From positions 1-37,718 of the forward strand of contig NZ_VLLC01000030.1 of the NCBI RefSeq assembly GCF_007830435.1: 37,718 nt of DNA, in the 5' to 3' direction. Numbering within the stretch: the first letter of the stretch is position 1; each line of letters opens with the position of its first letter. This DNA is from Desulfobotulus alkaliphilus. GTDB lineage: Bacteria > Desulfobacterota > Desulfobacteria > Desulfobacterales > ASO4-4. Under the pieces are notes generated by a model. It worked only from the letters and a program-made list of their open reading frames with translations, had not been told where the DNA came from and did no database searches. The position numbers and the translations under genes are program-made. This document shows, piece by piece, positions 7,331-15,885 of this stretch.

Positions 7331-9957
7331 GGGTGTACTCCCTGATGGTTTTCCTGAAATGCTGCGCTGAGGCTTGCCTGAATCTGCTGTAGAATGCTTC
7401 GGGCATTCTGGAAATCATAGCGTTCTGCCGCATCCATGAGTTTTCTGAAATCCATGGCCCTGCCGCATCCGGACAGGAGATTTTCCAGCTCAGCCGTTTT
7501 TGCCTTGGCGTTCATGCGGTTGGCTGCAAAGAGACCGTCCAGTTCCCCAAGGGCTGAGAGCACTTCCGGAAGGGGTGCTGTGCCGGATTCTGGCGAGGGA
7601 CCGTTTGCGGAGGGGATGTTTTTTTCTATGGCCTCCAGTACCGCATCCATGGACTGGCTGAGCAGGGAAAGGCCTTCTTCTAAAGGCTCTTTACCTGTAT
7701 CCTGAAGGATAGCGGTTTCAACGGTTTTTGCCGCCGCCGACAGACCATGGGCCCCGATGTTGGCTGCCGTGCCTTTGAGGGTGTGGGCCAGCAGCCGGGC
7801 GTTTTCCTTATCTCCCCTGCCAAGGCTGTTTTTTATTTTTTCCGGTGTTTCAGACTGGTTGCGGGCAAATTCTTCCAGCACTTTTTCATAAAGCTGACGG
7901 TTGCCAAGAAAGCGGTGGATGACCCCATGGCTGTCAAGGGGAGTTCCGTCAGGGTGGGGCTGCCCGGAAGGTCTGCGGTGGGTCGCAGGCATCGGTGCAT
8001 TCTTGCCGCTGTTCTTCTGATATCCGGCCAGCATGGAAAAAAGGGCCTGGGCATTCAGGGGTTTGGTGAGGTGTCCGTCCATGCCGGCCATTCTGGAGAG
8101 GGATTCTTCCTCCATACCCGCATCTGCGGTCAGGGCGATGATGGGGATGTTTCTCCATTTTGGCAGGCTGCGGATCTTTCTGGTGGTTGCACGGCCATCC
8201 ATTCCCTCCATGCGCACATCCATGAGGATGATATCCACCTCTTCCCTTTCAAGGAAGACGAGGGCTTCTGCACCGCTGGATGCGGTATGGACACAGACAC
8301 CTGCGGGTATCAGCAGCTCACGGGCGATCATGCGGTTGACGCTGTTATCTTCCACCAGAAGGATGCGGAGTCCCCTAAGGTTTTCCGGTCCTGCCGGAGC
8401 AGGGCAGGGCCTTACACGGAGATCGGCCCCAAAGATTTCCATGATGGTGTCAAAGAGGGTGGAAGGCCGCAGGGGCTTGTTGAGAAAGGCCGTGCATCCG
8501 GGGCTGGCCATAGCAACGCCTTCTTCATCGGGCCGGGACCCCATGAGAATGACCGGGGGCAGAGGGTCATGGTCCTGCGCCAGTTTCCGGCAGAGGGCAA
8601 GGCCATCCGTATCCCTTAAACGGATATCAAGGAGAATGAGGTCCGGATGGGGGGCTTCTTTCAGCGTATCCAGCAGCTTTTGTCCTGTATCCGCATGGTG
8701 AAAAGAAAAACCGAAATCCTTCAGATAGCGGCCCAGTACCCTTGCCGTTACCGGGTGATCTTCCGCCACAAGGCAGTGCAGACGCTGGAGCCGTTCCGGC
8801 AGGGGCGGCCTTGTATGGGTGACGGGCTGGACAGGCAGGGCCAGGGAGAAGGAAAAGGTGCTGCCCCGGCCTTCTTTGCTGTCAAGGGTCATGTGGCCGC
8901 CCATCTGCCGGATGATACCTCTGCATATGGCAAGCCCAAGGCCTGTACCGCCGTATCTGCGGGTAATGGAACCATCGGCCTGGGTGAAGGGCAGAAAGAT
9001 TTCCTTCTGATGTCTGAGGGCAATGCCCATGCCCGTATCCTTTACCTCAAAGACCGTACGCTCTGTTGCGGGATCAAAATGAACTTTGAGGCAGATATCC
9101 CCCGACTCCGTGAACTTGAGGGCATTGCCCATAAGATTGATGAGCACCTGACGGATTCTTGGCCCGTCGCCCGTGACGCATGCGGGAACGTTTTCTCTTA
9201 CATCGGCAATGAGTTCGATTTCCTTTTTTCCTGCCTGCCCGGCAAAGATGGCGCAGACATCTTCCACCAGTTCCCGTATGCGGAAGGGTGCTTCGTTCAG
9301 GGGAAGACGGCCTGCACTGATACGGGAAAAATCTAAGGTGGCATTCATCTGGTCCAGAAGGGCTTTGCTGGCCGTTTGGATGATGCGCAGGTGTTCGGAC
9401 TGGGCCGGGGTTACGGAAGAACGCAGAAGAACATCGCACATGCCGGAAATGGCATGGATGGGGGTACGGATTTCATGGCTCATGGTGGCAAGGAAACCGT
9501 CTTTGGCCCGGCTGGATGCTTCCGCCGCATCCCTTGCCTCTTCCAGCTGGTGATAGGCGGTTTCTAAGGCCAGGGTACGTTCCTGCACCCGCTCTTCCAG
9601 CTCACTTTCCCGGATACGGATTTTTCGGGCCATCCAGTTCATGTGGCGCATGAGGGTGATGAATTCGTTTTCATCCTCTTTCTGGGGAGGAAGGGAAAAA
9701 TGGGGATCCTTTTCATCCTGAAGCCTGCGGCAGAAAACCATGATGCGGCTGAGGGGGGTGGTGACCATCCATTTGATGCCCGGTGTTTCCGGGCTGAAAA
9801 AAATGATGAAAAAGGCTGAAATCAGGGCAATGCCCAAAACATCCTGAAAGAGGCTTTCCTCAAGCAGGCCGTTGCGGCTGGCAGTGATGCCCATGATCAA
9901 AAGCGGCAGGAGGATATGGATGGCGGTGATCAGTCTGAACTGGTTGGCAAGTCGCAT
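7327..9957 (-). CDS. Hybrid sensor histidine kinase (HisKA-HATPase-REC-REC-Hpt)
   Basis: 876 residues. Two N-terminal membrane segments (about 8-24 and 39-55) enclose almost no periplasmic loop. They are followed by a linker and coiled coil, a HisKA domain with His161 in MSHEIRTP, and a HATPase with DTGMGI and GGTGLGLAI. Then come a first REC (Asp near 442), a second REC (Asp near 580, in ILMDVRMEGMDG) and a C-terminal Hpt with His near 725 in LAHTLKGTAAN. This is the layout of a BarA/ArcB-like phosphorelay kinase lacking a large sensor domain. Phosphate would pass from His161 through a REC Asp to Hpt, then to the REC of the downstream GGDEF-EAL protein. A good promoter lies upstream at 9994-10022. 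Confidence 0.93.
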   Translation of the reverse strand: MRLANQFRLITAIHILLPLLIMGITASRNGLLEESLFQDVLGIALISAFFIIFFSPETPGIKWMVTTPLSRIMVFCRRLQDEKDPHFSLPPQKEDENEFITLMRHMNWMARKIRIRESELEERVQERTLALETAYHQLEEARDAAEASSRAKDGFLATMSHEIRTPIHAISGMCDVLLRSSVTPAQSEHLRIIQTASKALLDQMNATLDFSRISAGRLPLNEAPFRIRELVEDVCAIFAGQAGKKEIELIADVRENVPACVTGDGPRIRQVLINLMGNALKFTESGDICLKVHFDPATERTVFEVKDTGMGIALRHQKEIFLPFTQADGSITRRYGGTGLGLAICRGIIRQMGGHMTLDSKEGRGSTFSFSLALPVQPVTHTRPPLPERLQRLHCLVAEDHPVTARVLGRYLKDFGFSFHHADTGQKLLDTLKEAPHPDLILLDIRLRDTDGLALCRKLAQDHDPLPPVILMGSRPDEEGVAMASPGCTAFLNKPLRPSTLFDTIMEIFGADLRVRPCPAPAGPENLRGLRILLVEDNSVNRMIARELLIPAGVCVHTASSGAEALVFLEREEVDIILMDVRMEGMDGRATTRKIRSLPKWRNIPIIALTADAGMEEESLSRMAGMDGHLTKPLNAQALFSMLAGYQKNSGKNAPMPATHRRPSGQPHPDGTPLDSHGVIHRFLGNRQLYEKVLEEFARNQSETPEKIKNSLGRGDKENARLLAHTLKGTAANIGAHGLSAAAKTVETAILQDTGKEPLEEGLSLLSQSMDAVLEAIEKNIPSANGPSPESGTAPLPEVLSALGELDGLFAANRMNAKAKTAELENLLSGCGRAMDFRKLMDAAERYDFQNARSILQQIQASLSAAFQENHQGVHP

Positions 9958-9993
9958 GGGATTCCGTTACTTTTAAAGTTTAATTGCGGAATC

Positions 9994-10022
9994 TTTTTAG
10001 GCATGGCTAAAAAACTTGTCAA
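9994..10022 (-). promoter_or_regulatory. Sigma-70-type promoter for the kinase/GGDEF-EAL operon
   Basis: On the minus strand TTGACA (10017-10022) is followed by exactly 17 bases and TAAAAA (9994-9999), a full-consensus -35 and a 4-of-6 -10. Transcription would start near 9986, about 30 bases before the kinase ATG at 9957. The rest of the 9958-10319 gap holds the hairpin repeat copy 2 and no gene I can support. Confidence 0.6.
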
Positions 10023-10174
10023 GAACTATTTGGCTTTTTTTGGTTTCCTTCCCTTTTATCCGTGGAGGGTACTGCTACAAAACAGGGCAGTGAGAATTTT
10101 TGGTAATTATTCAGCACCGTTTCCGAACGGCCAATGCTGTAGTTGCAGCAGCTTCGTACTGTTGCAAGGCTCCG

Positions 10175-10244
10175 TGGCTATTTGCAAGTGACATTGCAAT
10201 CGTTTCGTCACGGGCAAATAGCCTGGGGCCTGTGCATCTGCCTT
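10175..10244. repeat. Hairpin-forming repeat, copy 2
   Basis: GGCTATTTGC (10176-10185) pairs perfectly with GCAAATAGCC (10214-10223). An inner GTGAC/GTCAC pair (10188-10192 with 10207-10211) extends the stem. The stretch aligns with 5096-5165. It lies about 75 bp beyond the 3' end of the lipoprotein gene that stops at 10320, so it may terminate that transcript. Confidence 0.6.
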
Positions 10245-10319
10245 GCAGGTATGGTACCTGGAAAACAGTAGCTGGGATTGGGTGATCATCAGATAGAGTG
10301 TAAGAACCGGCTGGAGGGC

Positions 10320-10778
10320 TTATTCTCTGTGGAAGGTTCTGGGGAAAATGCTTTGTCTCTGGCTGTCAAGTTCTTCCTGTGTGGGGGCGGTGCCCTCCCT
10401 GTAAACCACTTCAAAATCCGTTATGGTGATGCTTCTCACCGGCGTTGTGAGAATGTTGTCTGCTACCCGTTTGACAATCTTTCTCATGCGCTTTCCTTTG
10501 TCATCCATTTGCCTGCTGGTGTAGGGCCGGATGATGAGATCCATGGCGTAACGCATTCTCTCCCTTTGTCTGTGGGATTCCAGAACGCCTTCCTGATCGG
10601 AAAAACCAAGGGTGATTTCCGCTTTGACATAGCTGCCGTCTTCCGCTGTTCCCATGTAGGAAAAGCTGTACTTGTAGGGCGCTTCCCCCATGAGAAAAGC
10701 CAGTTTTTCACAACCCTGAAAAAGAAAAGGCAGAAGGAGCAGGATGAAAAATCTGTATTCTGTCAAAGGGTGGCGCAT
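10320..10778 (-). CDS. FliL-like small lipoprotein of unknown function
   Basis: 152 residues. The start at 10778 is chosen for the excellent GGAGGAAAA ribosome site; a longer upstream frame has no such site. The N-terminus is a lipoprotein signal (FFILLLLPFLFQGC), with Cys23 as the lipidated residue. The mature part has strand-helix features (ITLGFSDQEGVLESH, a long basic helix, then VRSITITDFEVVYREG). Its order recalls the periplasmic domain of FliL: helix, conserved basic stretch, then a strand ending in TDF. This resemblance is only suggestive. No flagellar gene is in the window. The gene follows a terminator after the DUF3683 gene and appears monocistronic. Confidence 0.6.
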   Translation of the reverse strand: MRHPLTEYRFFILLLLPFLFQGCEKLAFLMGEAPYKYSFSYMGTAEDGSYVKAEITLGFSDQEGVLESHRQRERMRYAMDLIIRPYTSRQMDDKGKRMRKIVKRVADNILTTPVRSITITDFEVVYREGTAPTQEELDSQRQSIFPRTFHRE

Positions 10779-10863
10779 TTTTCCTCCAAAGCGTAAAGAC
10801 GGGGGATCGCCTGAGGGGAGCAGAAGAGATCTTGTACGGGATGCATTCAGGCGATGTGATAAA

Positions 10864-10889
10864 GGCCCGGCTCCACCGGGAGCCGGACC
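10864..10889 (-). terminator. Intrinsic terminator of the DUF3683 gene
   Basis: Read on the minus strand, GGTCCGGCTCC and GGAGCCGGGCC form an 11-bp GC-rich stem with one G-U pair, followed by TTTAT. It sits about 50 bp after the stop codon at 10940. Confidence 0.75.
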
Positions 10890-10939
10890 CTTCTTTCTTG
10901 TGGAAATATCCCGCCATGCCAGCATCAGAGACAGCAACA

Positions 10940-13900
10940 TCAGATATTGATGGCATCCGTATTGGCCAGAAGCCGCTTCAGCTCTTTTTCCCACTGGGAA
11001 CCACCGATGCGCAGGGCAAGTTCTTCGGTGATATGACGGGGAATGATGCCGAGGTCCATGTTGCGGCCAAGGCCCTGAATACAGGAGGGACAGTTTGTAA
11101 GTAGCACGGGAGGCTCACTGCTGTCCAGCCCCTTCAGTGTTCTTTGGAGGGTGGCATGTTTGCGAAGCCGCATGCGGTTGGTGATGTCCGTGCGGCTTAA
11201 GGCCATGGTGCCTGCCTCAGAGCAGCAGTGGGGGGTGTTTTTCAGGGTCTCGCCGCTTGTTTCCCGGAAAAGCCGGATGGCATTTCCTTCCATGGAATCA
11301 TGGCAGGGAGCATGGTAAAGCCGGACACTCTCTTCCTTTGGAACCCCAAGGCCCTTTTCCATGACAAAGCGGGAGGCATCCGTGATCTGGCAGTCAAAGA
11401 TATTCTGTGTGCCCAGCTCTTCAAGGGCCTCTTTGCAGGTGCCGCAGGTGACAACACAGGCGTCAAAGGTCAGGTAGCGAAGCATTTCCCTTGTCTGGTT
11501 GAACAAAATGGTGTTGCGCAGATGCAGATGATCCCGTTGCAGGGTTTCCGCATTGACGGTGGCAGGGAAGCTGCAGCAGAGGTAGGGAGGAGGCAGGACC
11601 ACCCGGACACCGGCTTTGAGCAGGATATAAATGCCTGCCCGGCTGATGACGCTGTGCAGCCGTTCGGAGCCGCAGCCGGGGAAGTAGAATACCGTGGCAG
11701 TGGCTTCGCCCTGGGGTTCCATGAGCAGCACCTGATTGGGCCCGCAGGCGGGCAGCACATCACGCAGTGTCTCTTTGGGTAAAGATGGCATGGGCGCATC
11801 CAGAAGCTGCAGGGGTTTTAAGTTTTTCACCCATGCGGGATTCAGGGGAGAAAAGCTTGCTTTTCCGATATGGAAGGGGCTTTTTTTCCGGATACGGGCC
11901 ACAGCCTTTGCTCCCAGGCGCTGGGCTTCTCCACCAAAGCGCAGTACACCTTTGCGGAAAATCGTATTGGGGAGCTGGGCGTTGCTTTTGAGGTAGGCCA
12001 GCACCATGCGGGTGGGCAGCACCTTCCGTTTGTATCTGAGGGCGGCCAGAATTTCCCTTTCCAGTATGGAAACTTCACCGGTATCAATGTCCACGGGGCA
12101 GGGAATTTTGCATTTGTGGCAGATGGTGCAGTGGTCTGCGATTTCCTCCAGATGGCGCAGGGCACGGAAGCGGCCCGTATGGGTGCGCTGGGCATCATAG
12201 AGGATGGCCTCGATGAGGGCGGCCACCGCAAGGTTCTTGTTTCTGGGGTGATAGAAAAGGTTCTGCTGGGGATAAAAGGTGCAGCAGTCTGCCTTGCATT
12301 TACCGCAGCGGACACATTTGGCGATTTTATCGGAAAGCTCCTTCAGGGAGCCGTGCTGCAGAATTTTGGCCTCAATGCCCAGAAGATTGAAGGAAGGCGT
12401 GAAGACCTTTTCCGGGACTAAAGGGTCTTCCAGTTTGCCGGGGTTCATGACATTTTTGGGATCCACCTTCTTGCGGTACTGGCTCAGGGCAAGGATCTGC
12501 TCCTTATCAAAATATTTCATCTTTGTGATGCCGATGCCATGCTCCCCGGATACCACACCGCCTAAGGCCACTGCCTTTTCCATGACATCATCGGCGGTTT
12601 TGTTGGCTCTGGCCATCATTTCAAGGTCATTGGAGAATACGGGGATGTTGACATGGATATTCCCGTCTCCCGCATGCATGTGGGTGGCAAGGATGATCTG
12701 TCTGGACCTGACAGCGGCAATGAGTTCTGCAATTTCTGCGGATATTTTTTTATAGCCCTGAAAAAGTTCAAGGATATCTTCCTGAAATTCCCTGAGCAGA
12801 CTTTCTGCGGCCAGTTCTTCGTGGGTGGCGGAGCTTAGGGCCAGAAGGGTATCTTCGCAGAGCTGTACCGCTGTGGCTGCCTTGCTTTTCACCCATTCTT
12901 TGTCTTCCGCATCCGCAGGCTGGGCGGTATCCAGATACATGCGGACGGCATCCACGGCAGCCCGCTGGTTGTAGCGGTTTTCCTCGCCATTGTAATCTTC
13001 GGCAAAGCGGGCAAAGGCGGCCAGCTGTGGCAGGGGCAGAACTATATCCTCATTGAGCTTGAAGGCATTGGTGCGGGCCGCAATGGCACCGAAACGCTTG
13101 CGGTCCTGCCAGAAGCGTGTGGCTTCGGCCTTGTCTTTGGCAAAGAAGATTTCCGTGTTGGGGTAGGGTTCAAGGAGGCGCGCCAGATTGTCCTTGCCCC
13201 GCTCCAGCTGCTCCGGCCTGTGGGCCACCATGTCCACCAGCAGTACGGCCTTGGGAATTTCACTGCGTGCCGCTTTAACCTTATACCCTATGGCTTTGAT
13301 GTATTCATCATCAAAGTGCTCTAAGGCCATGAGGGCTTCTTCGCCCCTGTTTTCAAAGGTTTCGGACAGGGCGACGATTACCCGGCTGGCCTCCTCCATG
13401 TCTTTGCCGAAAAACTCCAGACAGCAGGTGGCCTTTTCCTCATAGGCTTCATAAAGGATGAATTCTGCGGATGTGATGACACCATCGCAGCCTTCCTTCT
13501 GGATACCGGGAACCCCTGCCAGCGCCTTGTTGGTGATGTCCTTCCACAGCCCGGGTTTGCGGATTTCACTGCCAAGGATACGGATTTCTTCCGTATGCAT
13601 GGTTTTTAAGTCTTTGACCGCATAGGCCACCACATCTTCGGGCTGGATTTTCCGCATGGGATGGTTGGTCCGGCGGACTTCCAGAAAGCGGCCGTCGGGC
13701 ATGGCGATTTTGAAGGCAACAAGGTTGTCGATGGCCGTACCCCAGAGCACGGCGGTTTTGCCACCGGCGTTTTCCGCAATATTACCGCCGATGGTGCAGG
13801 CCCAGGCAGAGGTGGGGTCCGTTGCGAAGACCAGGTTTCTTACTTCTGCAGCCTTCATGGCCGCTTCCGTGACCACACCGGCCTCAAGGCGGATGACGGG

Positions 13901-14611
13901 CATATGTTTTTCAATGCCGTCGTCTCCGGTAAAGGGCTGTTCCTCAATGCCGTGGATATGGTTGAGTTTTTCCGTATTCACCATGATGCAGCGGTCCCGT
14001 ACGGGAACAGATCCGCCCGTAAGGCCTGTTCCCGCACCTCGGGGAATGGCGTGCATGCCCATGTCTCCGATGGCGGCCAGAATCCGGGGAACCTGATGTT
14101 CTTCGGAAGGGCGCACCACGGCAAAGGGCAGGCAGAGCCGCCAGTCCGTGGCATCGGTGGCGTGGCTGTTCAGGCTGAAGGGGTCAAAATAAATGCTTTC
14201 TTCTCCGGTGATGGGAGCCAGACGCTTTTTTACCTTGCGCCGCAGGGCCTTTATTTCGCGGATTTCCTTCTGCAGTTCCCCAAGGCGGGTGTGGCAGCGG
14301 TCCAGAACAATCTGTACATCGGAATTGAGGGCCGCCTCGGCAACGGCCTTGAGATCCTTGCCCGCATTGGTGAAGAATTCCTTTTGTCTGCGGTGGGAAT
14401 TGATGAGATCCTCATAAACAAAGGGGTTTCTCCTGAGAATGAAGAGATCGCCAGCAAAGCGCATGAGGAGCTGGGCGGAACGGCCCGTCACCCGCTGGCT
14501 CCTGAGGTTTTCCAGGACCTGCCAGATATCATTGCCAAGGATCTGGCAGATTACCTGACGGTCGTCGGCGGAAGTGTAGTTGTACGGGATTTCCCGGTAA
14601 TTGACATTCAT
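10940..14611 (-). CDS. DUF3683-type FAD/Fe-S oxidoreductase (lactate/glycolate dehydrogenase-like)
   Basis: 1223 residues; ATG at 14611 is preceded by GGGAGG. The N-terminus, REIPYNYTSADDRQ, is the hallmark of the DUF3683 domain. An FAD-binding (PCMH/GlcD-type) domain follows at about 170-420, with AIPRGAGTGLTGGSVPV. The FAD-oxidase C-terminal domain is at about 430-740, with HMHAGDGNIHVN and GEHGIG. Two 4Fe-4S motifs come next: CVRCGKCKADC near 765 and CTICHKCKIPCP near 827. Two CCG (heterodisulfide-reductase-like) cysteine modules occupy the C-terminal third (CCSFPATVN, CGTCKEALEEL, CCSEAGTMAL, NCPSCIQGLGR). It thus fuses the roles of GlcD/LldE/LldF-like subunits and probably oxidises a 2-hydroxyacid, passing electrons to a membrane or soluble carrier. 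The substrate is not determinable. It stands alone between two intergenic regions. Confidence 0.92.
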   Translation of the reverse strand: MNVNYREIPYNYTSADDRQVICQILGNDIWQVLENLRSQRVTGRSAQLLMRFAGDLFILRRNPFVYEDLINSHRRQKEFFTNAGKDLKAVAEAALNSDVQIVLDRCHTRLGELQKEIREIKALRRKVKKRLAPITGEESIYFDPFSLNSHATDATDWRLCLPFAVVRPSEEHQVPRILAAIGDMGMHAIPRGAGTGLTGGSVPVRDRCIMVNTEKLNHIHGIEEQPFTGDDGIEKHMPVIRLEAGVVTEAAMKAAEVRNLVFATDPTSAWACTIGGNIAENAGGKTAVLWGTAIDNLVAFKIAMPDGRFLEVRRTNHPMRKIQPEDVVAYAVKDLKTMHTEEIRILGSEIRKPGLWKDITNKALAGVPGIQKEGCDGVITSAEFILYEAYEEKATCCLEFFGKDMEEASRVIVALSETFENRGEEALMALEHFDDEYIKAIGYKVKAARSEIPKAVLLVDMVAHRPEQLERGKDNLARLLEPYPNTEIFFAKDKAEATRFWQDRKRFGAIAARTNAFKLNEDIVLPLPQLAAFARFAEDYNGEENRYNQRAAVDAVRMYLDTAQPADAEDKEWVKSKAATAVQLCEDTLLALSSATHEELAAESLLREFQEDILELFQGYKKISAEIAELIAAVRSRQIILATHMHAGDGNIHVNIPVFSNDLEMMARANKTADDVMEKAVALGGVVSGEHGIGITKMKYFDKEQILALSQYRKKVDPKNVMNPGKLEDPLVPEKVFTPSFNLLGIEAKILQHGSLKELSDKIAKCVRCGKCKADCCTFYPQQNLFYHPRNKNLAVAALIEAILYDAQRTHTGRFRALRHLEEIADHCTICHKCKIPCPVDIDTGEVSILEREILAALRYKRKVLPTRMVLAYLKSNAQLPNTIFRKGVLRFGGEAQRLGAKAVARIRKKSPFHIGKASFSPLNPAWVKNLKPLQLLDAPMPSLPKETLRDVLPACGPNQVLLMEPQGEATATVFYFPGCGSERLHSVISRAGIYILLKAGVRVVLPPPYLCCSFPATVNAETLQRDHLHLRNTILFNQTREMLRYLTFDACVVTCGTCKEALEELGTQNIFDCQITDASRFVMEKGLGVPKEESVRLYHAPCHDSMEGNAIRLFRETSGETLKNTPHCCSEAGTMALSRTDITNRMRLRKHATLQRTLKGLDSSEPPVLLTNCPSCIQGLGRNMDLGIIPRHITEELALRIGGSQWEKELKRLLANTDAINI

Positions 14612-15256
14612 GGGGCAGACCTCCCGGATATGGCATAAGGATGTCGGGCATCCTGACTGCTTATAAAAGGAAAAAAAGGGAAACGAACCCGCATAGGGGA
14701 TGTTTCCCGGCAGGGGAATCCGGGATGAATCTGGCCGGATTCCGACTTTACAGCCCGCATCTACCTACCATTTTATGGAGGAAAAAGGCAAGGAGAAGGG
14801 CAGGAGGGATGTACTTAAAATTCTGAATACGGGAAGGGGACGTCCGTAGATGGTTCCCGTGATTTTTTTCTGGAAAAAATGATATTTCCAAGTTATGCTG
14901 AAAGAGGATTTCATGAATAAAAGTTTGGTCTTGTGCTTTTTTTGCGTCAGGTGATGGCATCAGCGTTTCTGCTGCTGTTATGGAGAACTGCAAAGGCGTC
15001 TTTTTTCAAAGGCTGGATGTTTGTAACTGGGCACAAAACACTGTTAGTCATATGGGTCTTGCCTTTGTGAGGTGTCTTTGGTTTCGGGGTCGGGGTTGTG
15101 TATGGTCCGGGCAGGGCAGGGTAATGGTAAAGTAAGAACAGCGAGGTGCACCGGCTTTGAAATGAGAATGGATATCCTGTGGTTGTGGCAGGCTGCTGCC
15201 ATGAATCGCAATCATTAAAATACTGTAACCTTACGTCTTGAGACAAGGAGATGCGT
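14612..15256. other. Divergent 645-bp intergenic region upstream of the T6SS locus
   Basis: No supported gene. A very short frame at about 14913-14954 with AGAGGA upstream encodes 13 residues that look like the start of a signal peptide, and is probably debris. A small inverted repeat TGGCAG-GCTG-CTGCCA (15186-15201) lies about 55 bp before tssB and may be an operator. No convincing sigma-70 promoter for tssB or for the DUF3683 gene could be fixed by eye. Confidence 0.4.
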
Positions 15257-15787
15257 ATGGCAATTCAGGATGAAATTCCCAAGTCACGCCTGACACTCAG
15301 GTACAGAACGGAAATCAACGGGCAGCCCGAGGATGTGCAGTTGCCACTAAGGCTGCTGGTCACAGGGGATTATTCCCTGGGCAGTTCCAAGGACCGCAAG
15401 GTGGACCTTGATGAACGTCAGCTCCGGAACATGGATGGCAGAAACACCGATGCTGTCATGAAGGATATGGGTGTGAAGCTGAGCTTTACGGTTCCCAACC
15501 GCATTGATCCGGAGAAAGAAGAGGATATGCAGGTGGAAATTCCCATTGAAGGTATGCGGGGCTTTTCCCCTGAGCAGGTAGCCCAGAAAATTCCAAGGGT
15601 CAAAGGGCTTTTGACCCTGAAGAGCCTGCTTGAGGAGGTGAATTCCAACATTGATAACCGCAAGGAATTCAGAAGGCTTCTCAGTGATCTTGTCAGCAAT
15701 CCGGATGCCCTTTCCAAAATGCAGGAGGAGCTGAAGGCCTTTGACAGCTTTAAGCTTCCCGACAATTCTTCCACACCTGCGGGTTAA
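15257..15787 (+). CDS. tssB: TssB, T6SS contractile sheath small subunit (VipA/IglA)
   Basis: 176 residues. The start at 15257 is preferred over 15251 because AAGGAG occupies 15245-15250 and would abut the earlier ATG. The sequence has TssB features: SRLTLRYRT near the N-terminus, LPLRLLVTGDYSLG, the VDLDERQLRNMD stretch and an acidic/basic C-terminal helix after RVKGLLTLKSLLEEV. TssB pairs with TssC (next gene, 98 bp downstream) to form the cytoplasmic sheath that contracts to fire the Hcp tube. It is the first gene of the T6SS locus. Confidence 0.92.
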   Translation: MAIQDEIPKSRLTLRYRTEINGQPEDVQLPLRLLVTGDYSLGSSKDRKVDLDERQLRNMDGRNTDAVMKDMGVKLSFTVPNRIDPEKEEDMQVEIPIEGMRGFSPEQVAQKIPRVKGLLTLKSLLEEVNSNIDNRKEFRRLLSDLVSNPDALSKMQEELKAFDSFKLPDNSSTPAG

Positions 15788-15885
15788 GGGCAGGCCTTGG
15801 GTTTCTGTTCAATATTTCCTTTCTGATTCCTATTCTATCCACATCTTATTTTCCTTCTACCCTTTACATATAAGGAATAAACGCT

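Noticed and set aside
5594-7345. Plus-strand open frame of 583 codons
   Set aside because: It is the antisense shadow of the GGDEF-EAL gene, Gly/His-rich as expected from reversed codons, with no domain or ribosome site.
13661-14638. Plus-strand open frame of 325 codons
   Set aside because: Antisense to the start of the DUF3683 gene, which has clear motifs and a ribosome site.
15102-15117. TGGTCC-N5-GGGCA as a sigma-54 site upstream of tssB
   Set aside because: GG/GC spacing fits, but both flanks match the consensus poorly, so it is not listed as a promoter.
15186-15201. Sigma-54 promoter before tssB (TGGCAG followed by CTGCCA)
   Set aside because: The distance between the GG and GC elements is one base short of consensus; better described as a small inverted repeat.
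14947-15246. 99-codon minus-strand frame before the T6SS locus
   Set aside because: Composition Pro/Thr/Ser-rich without motif, no ribosome site, overlaps the region expected to hold the T6SS promoter.
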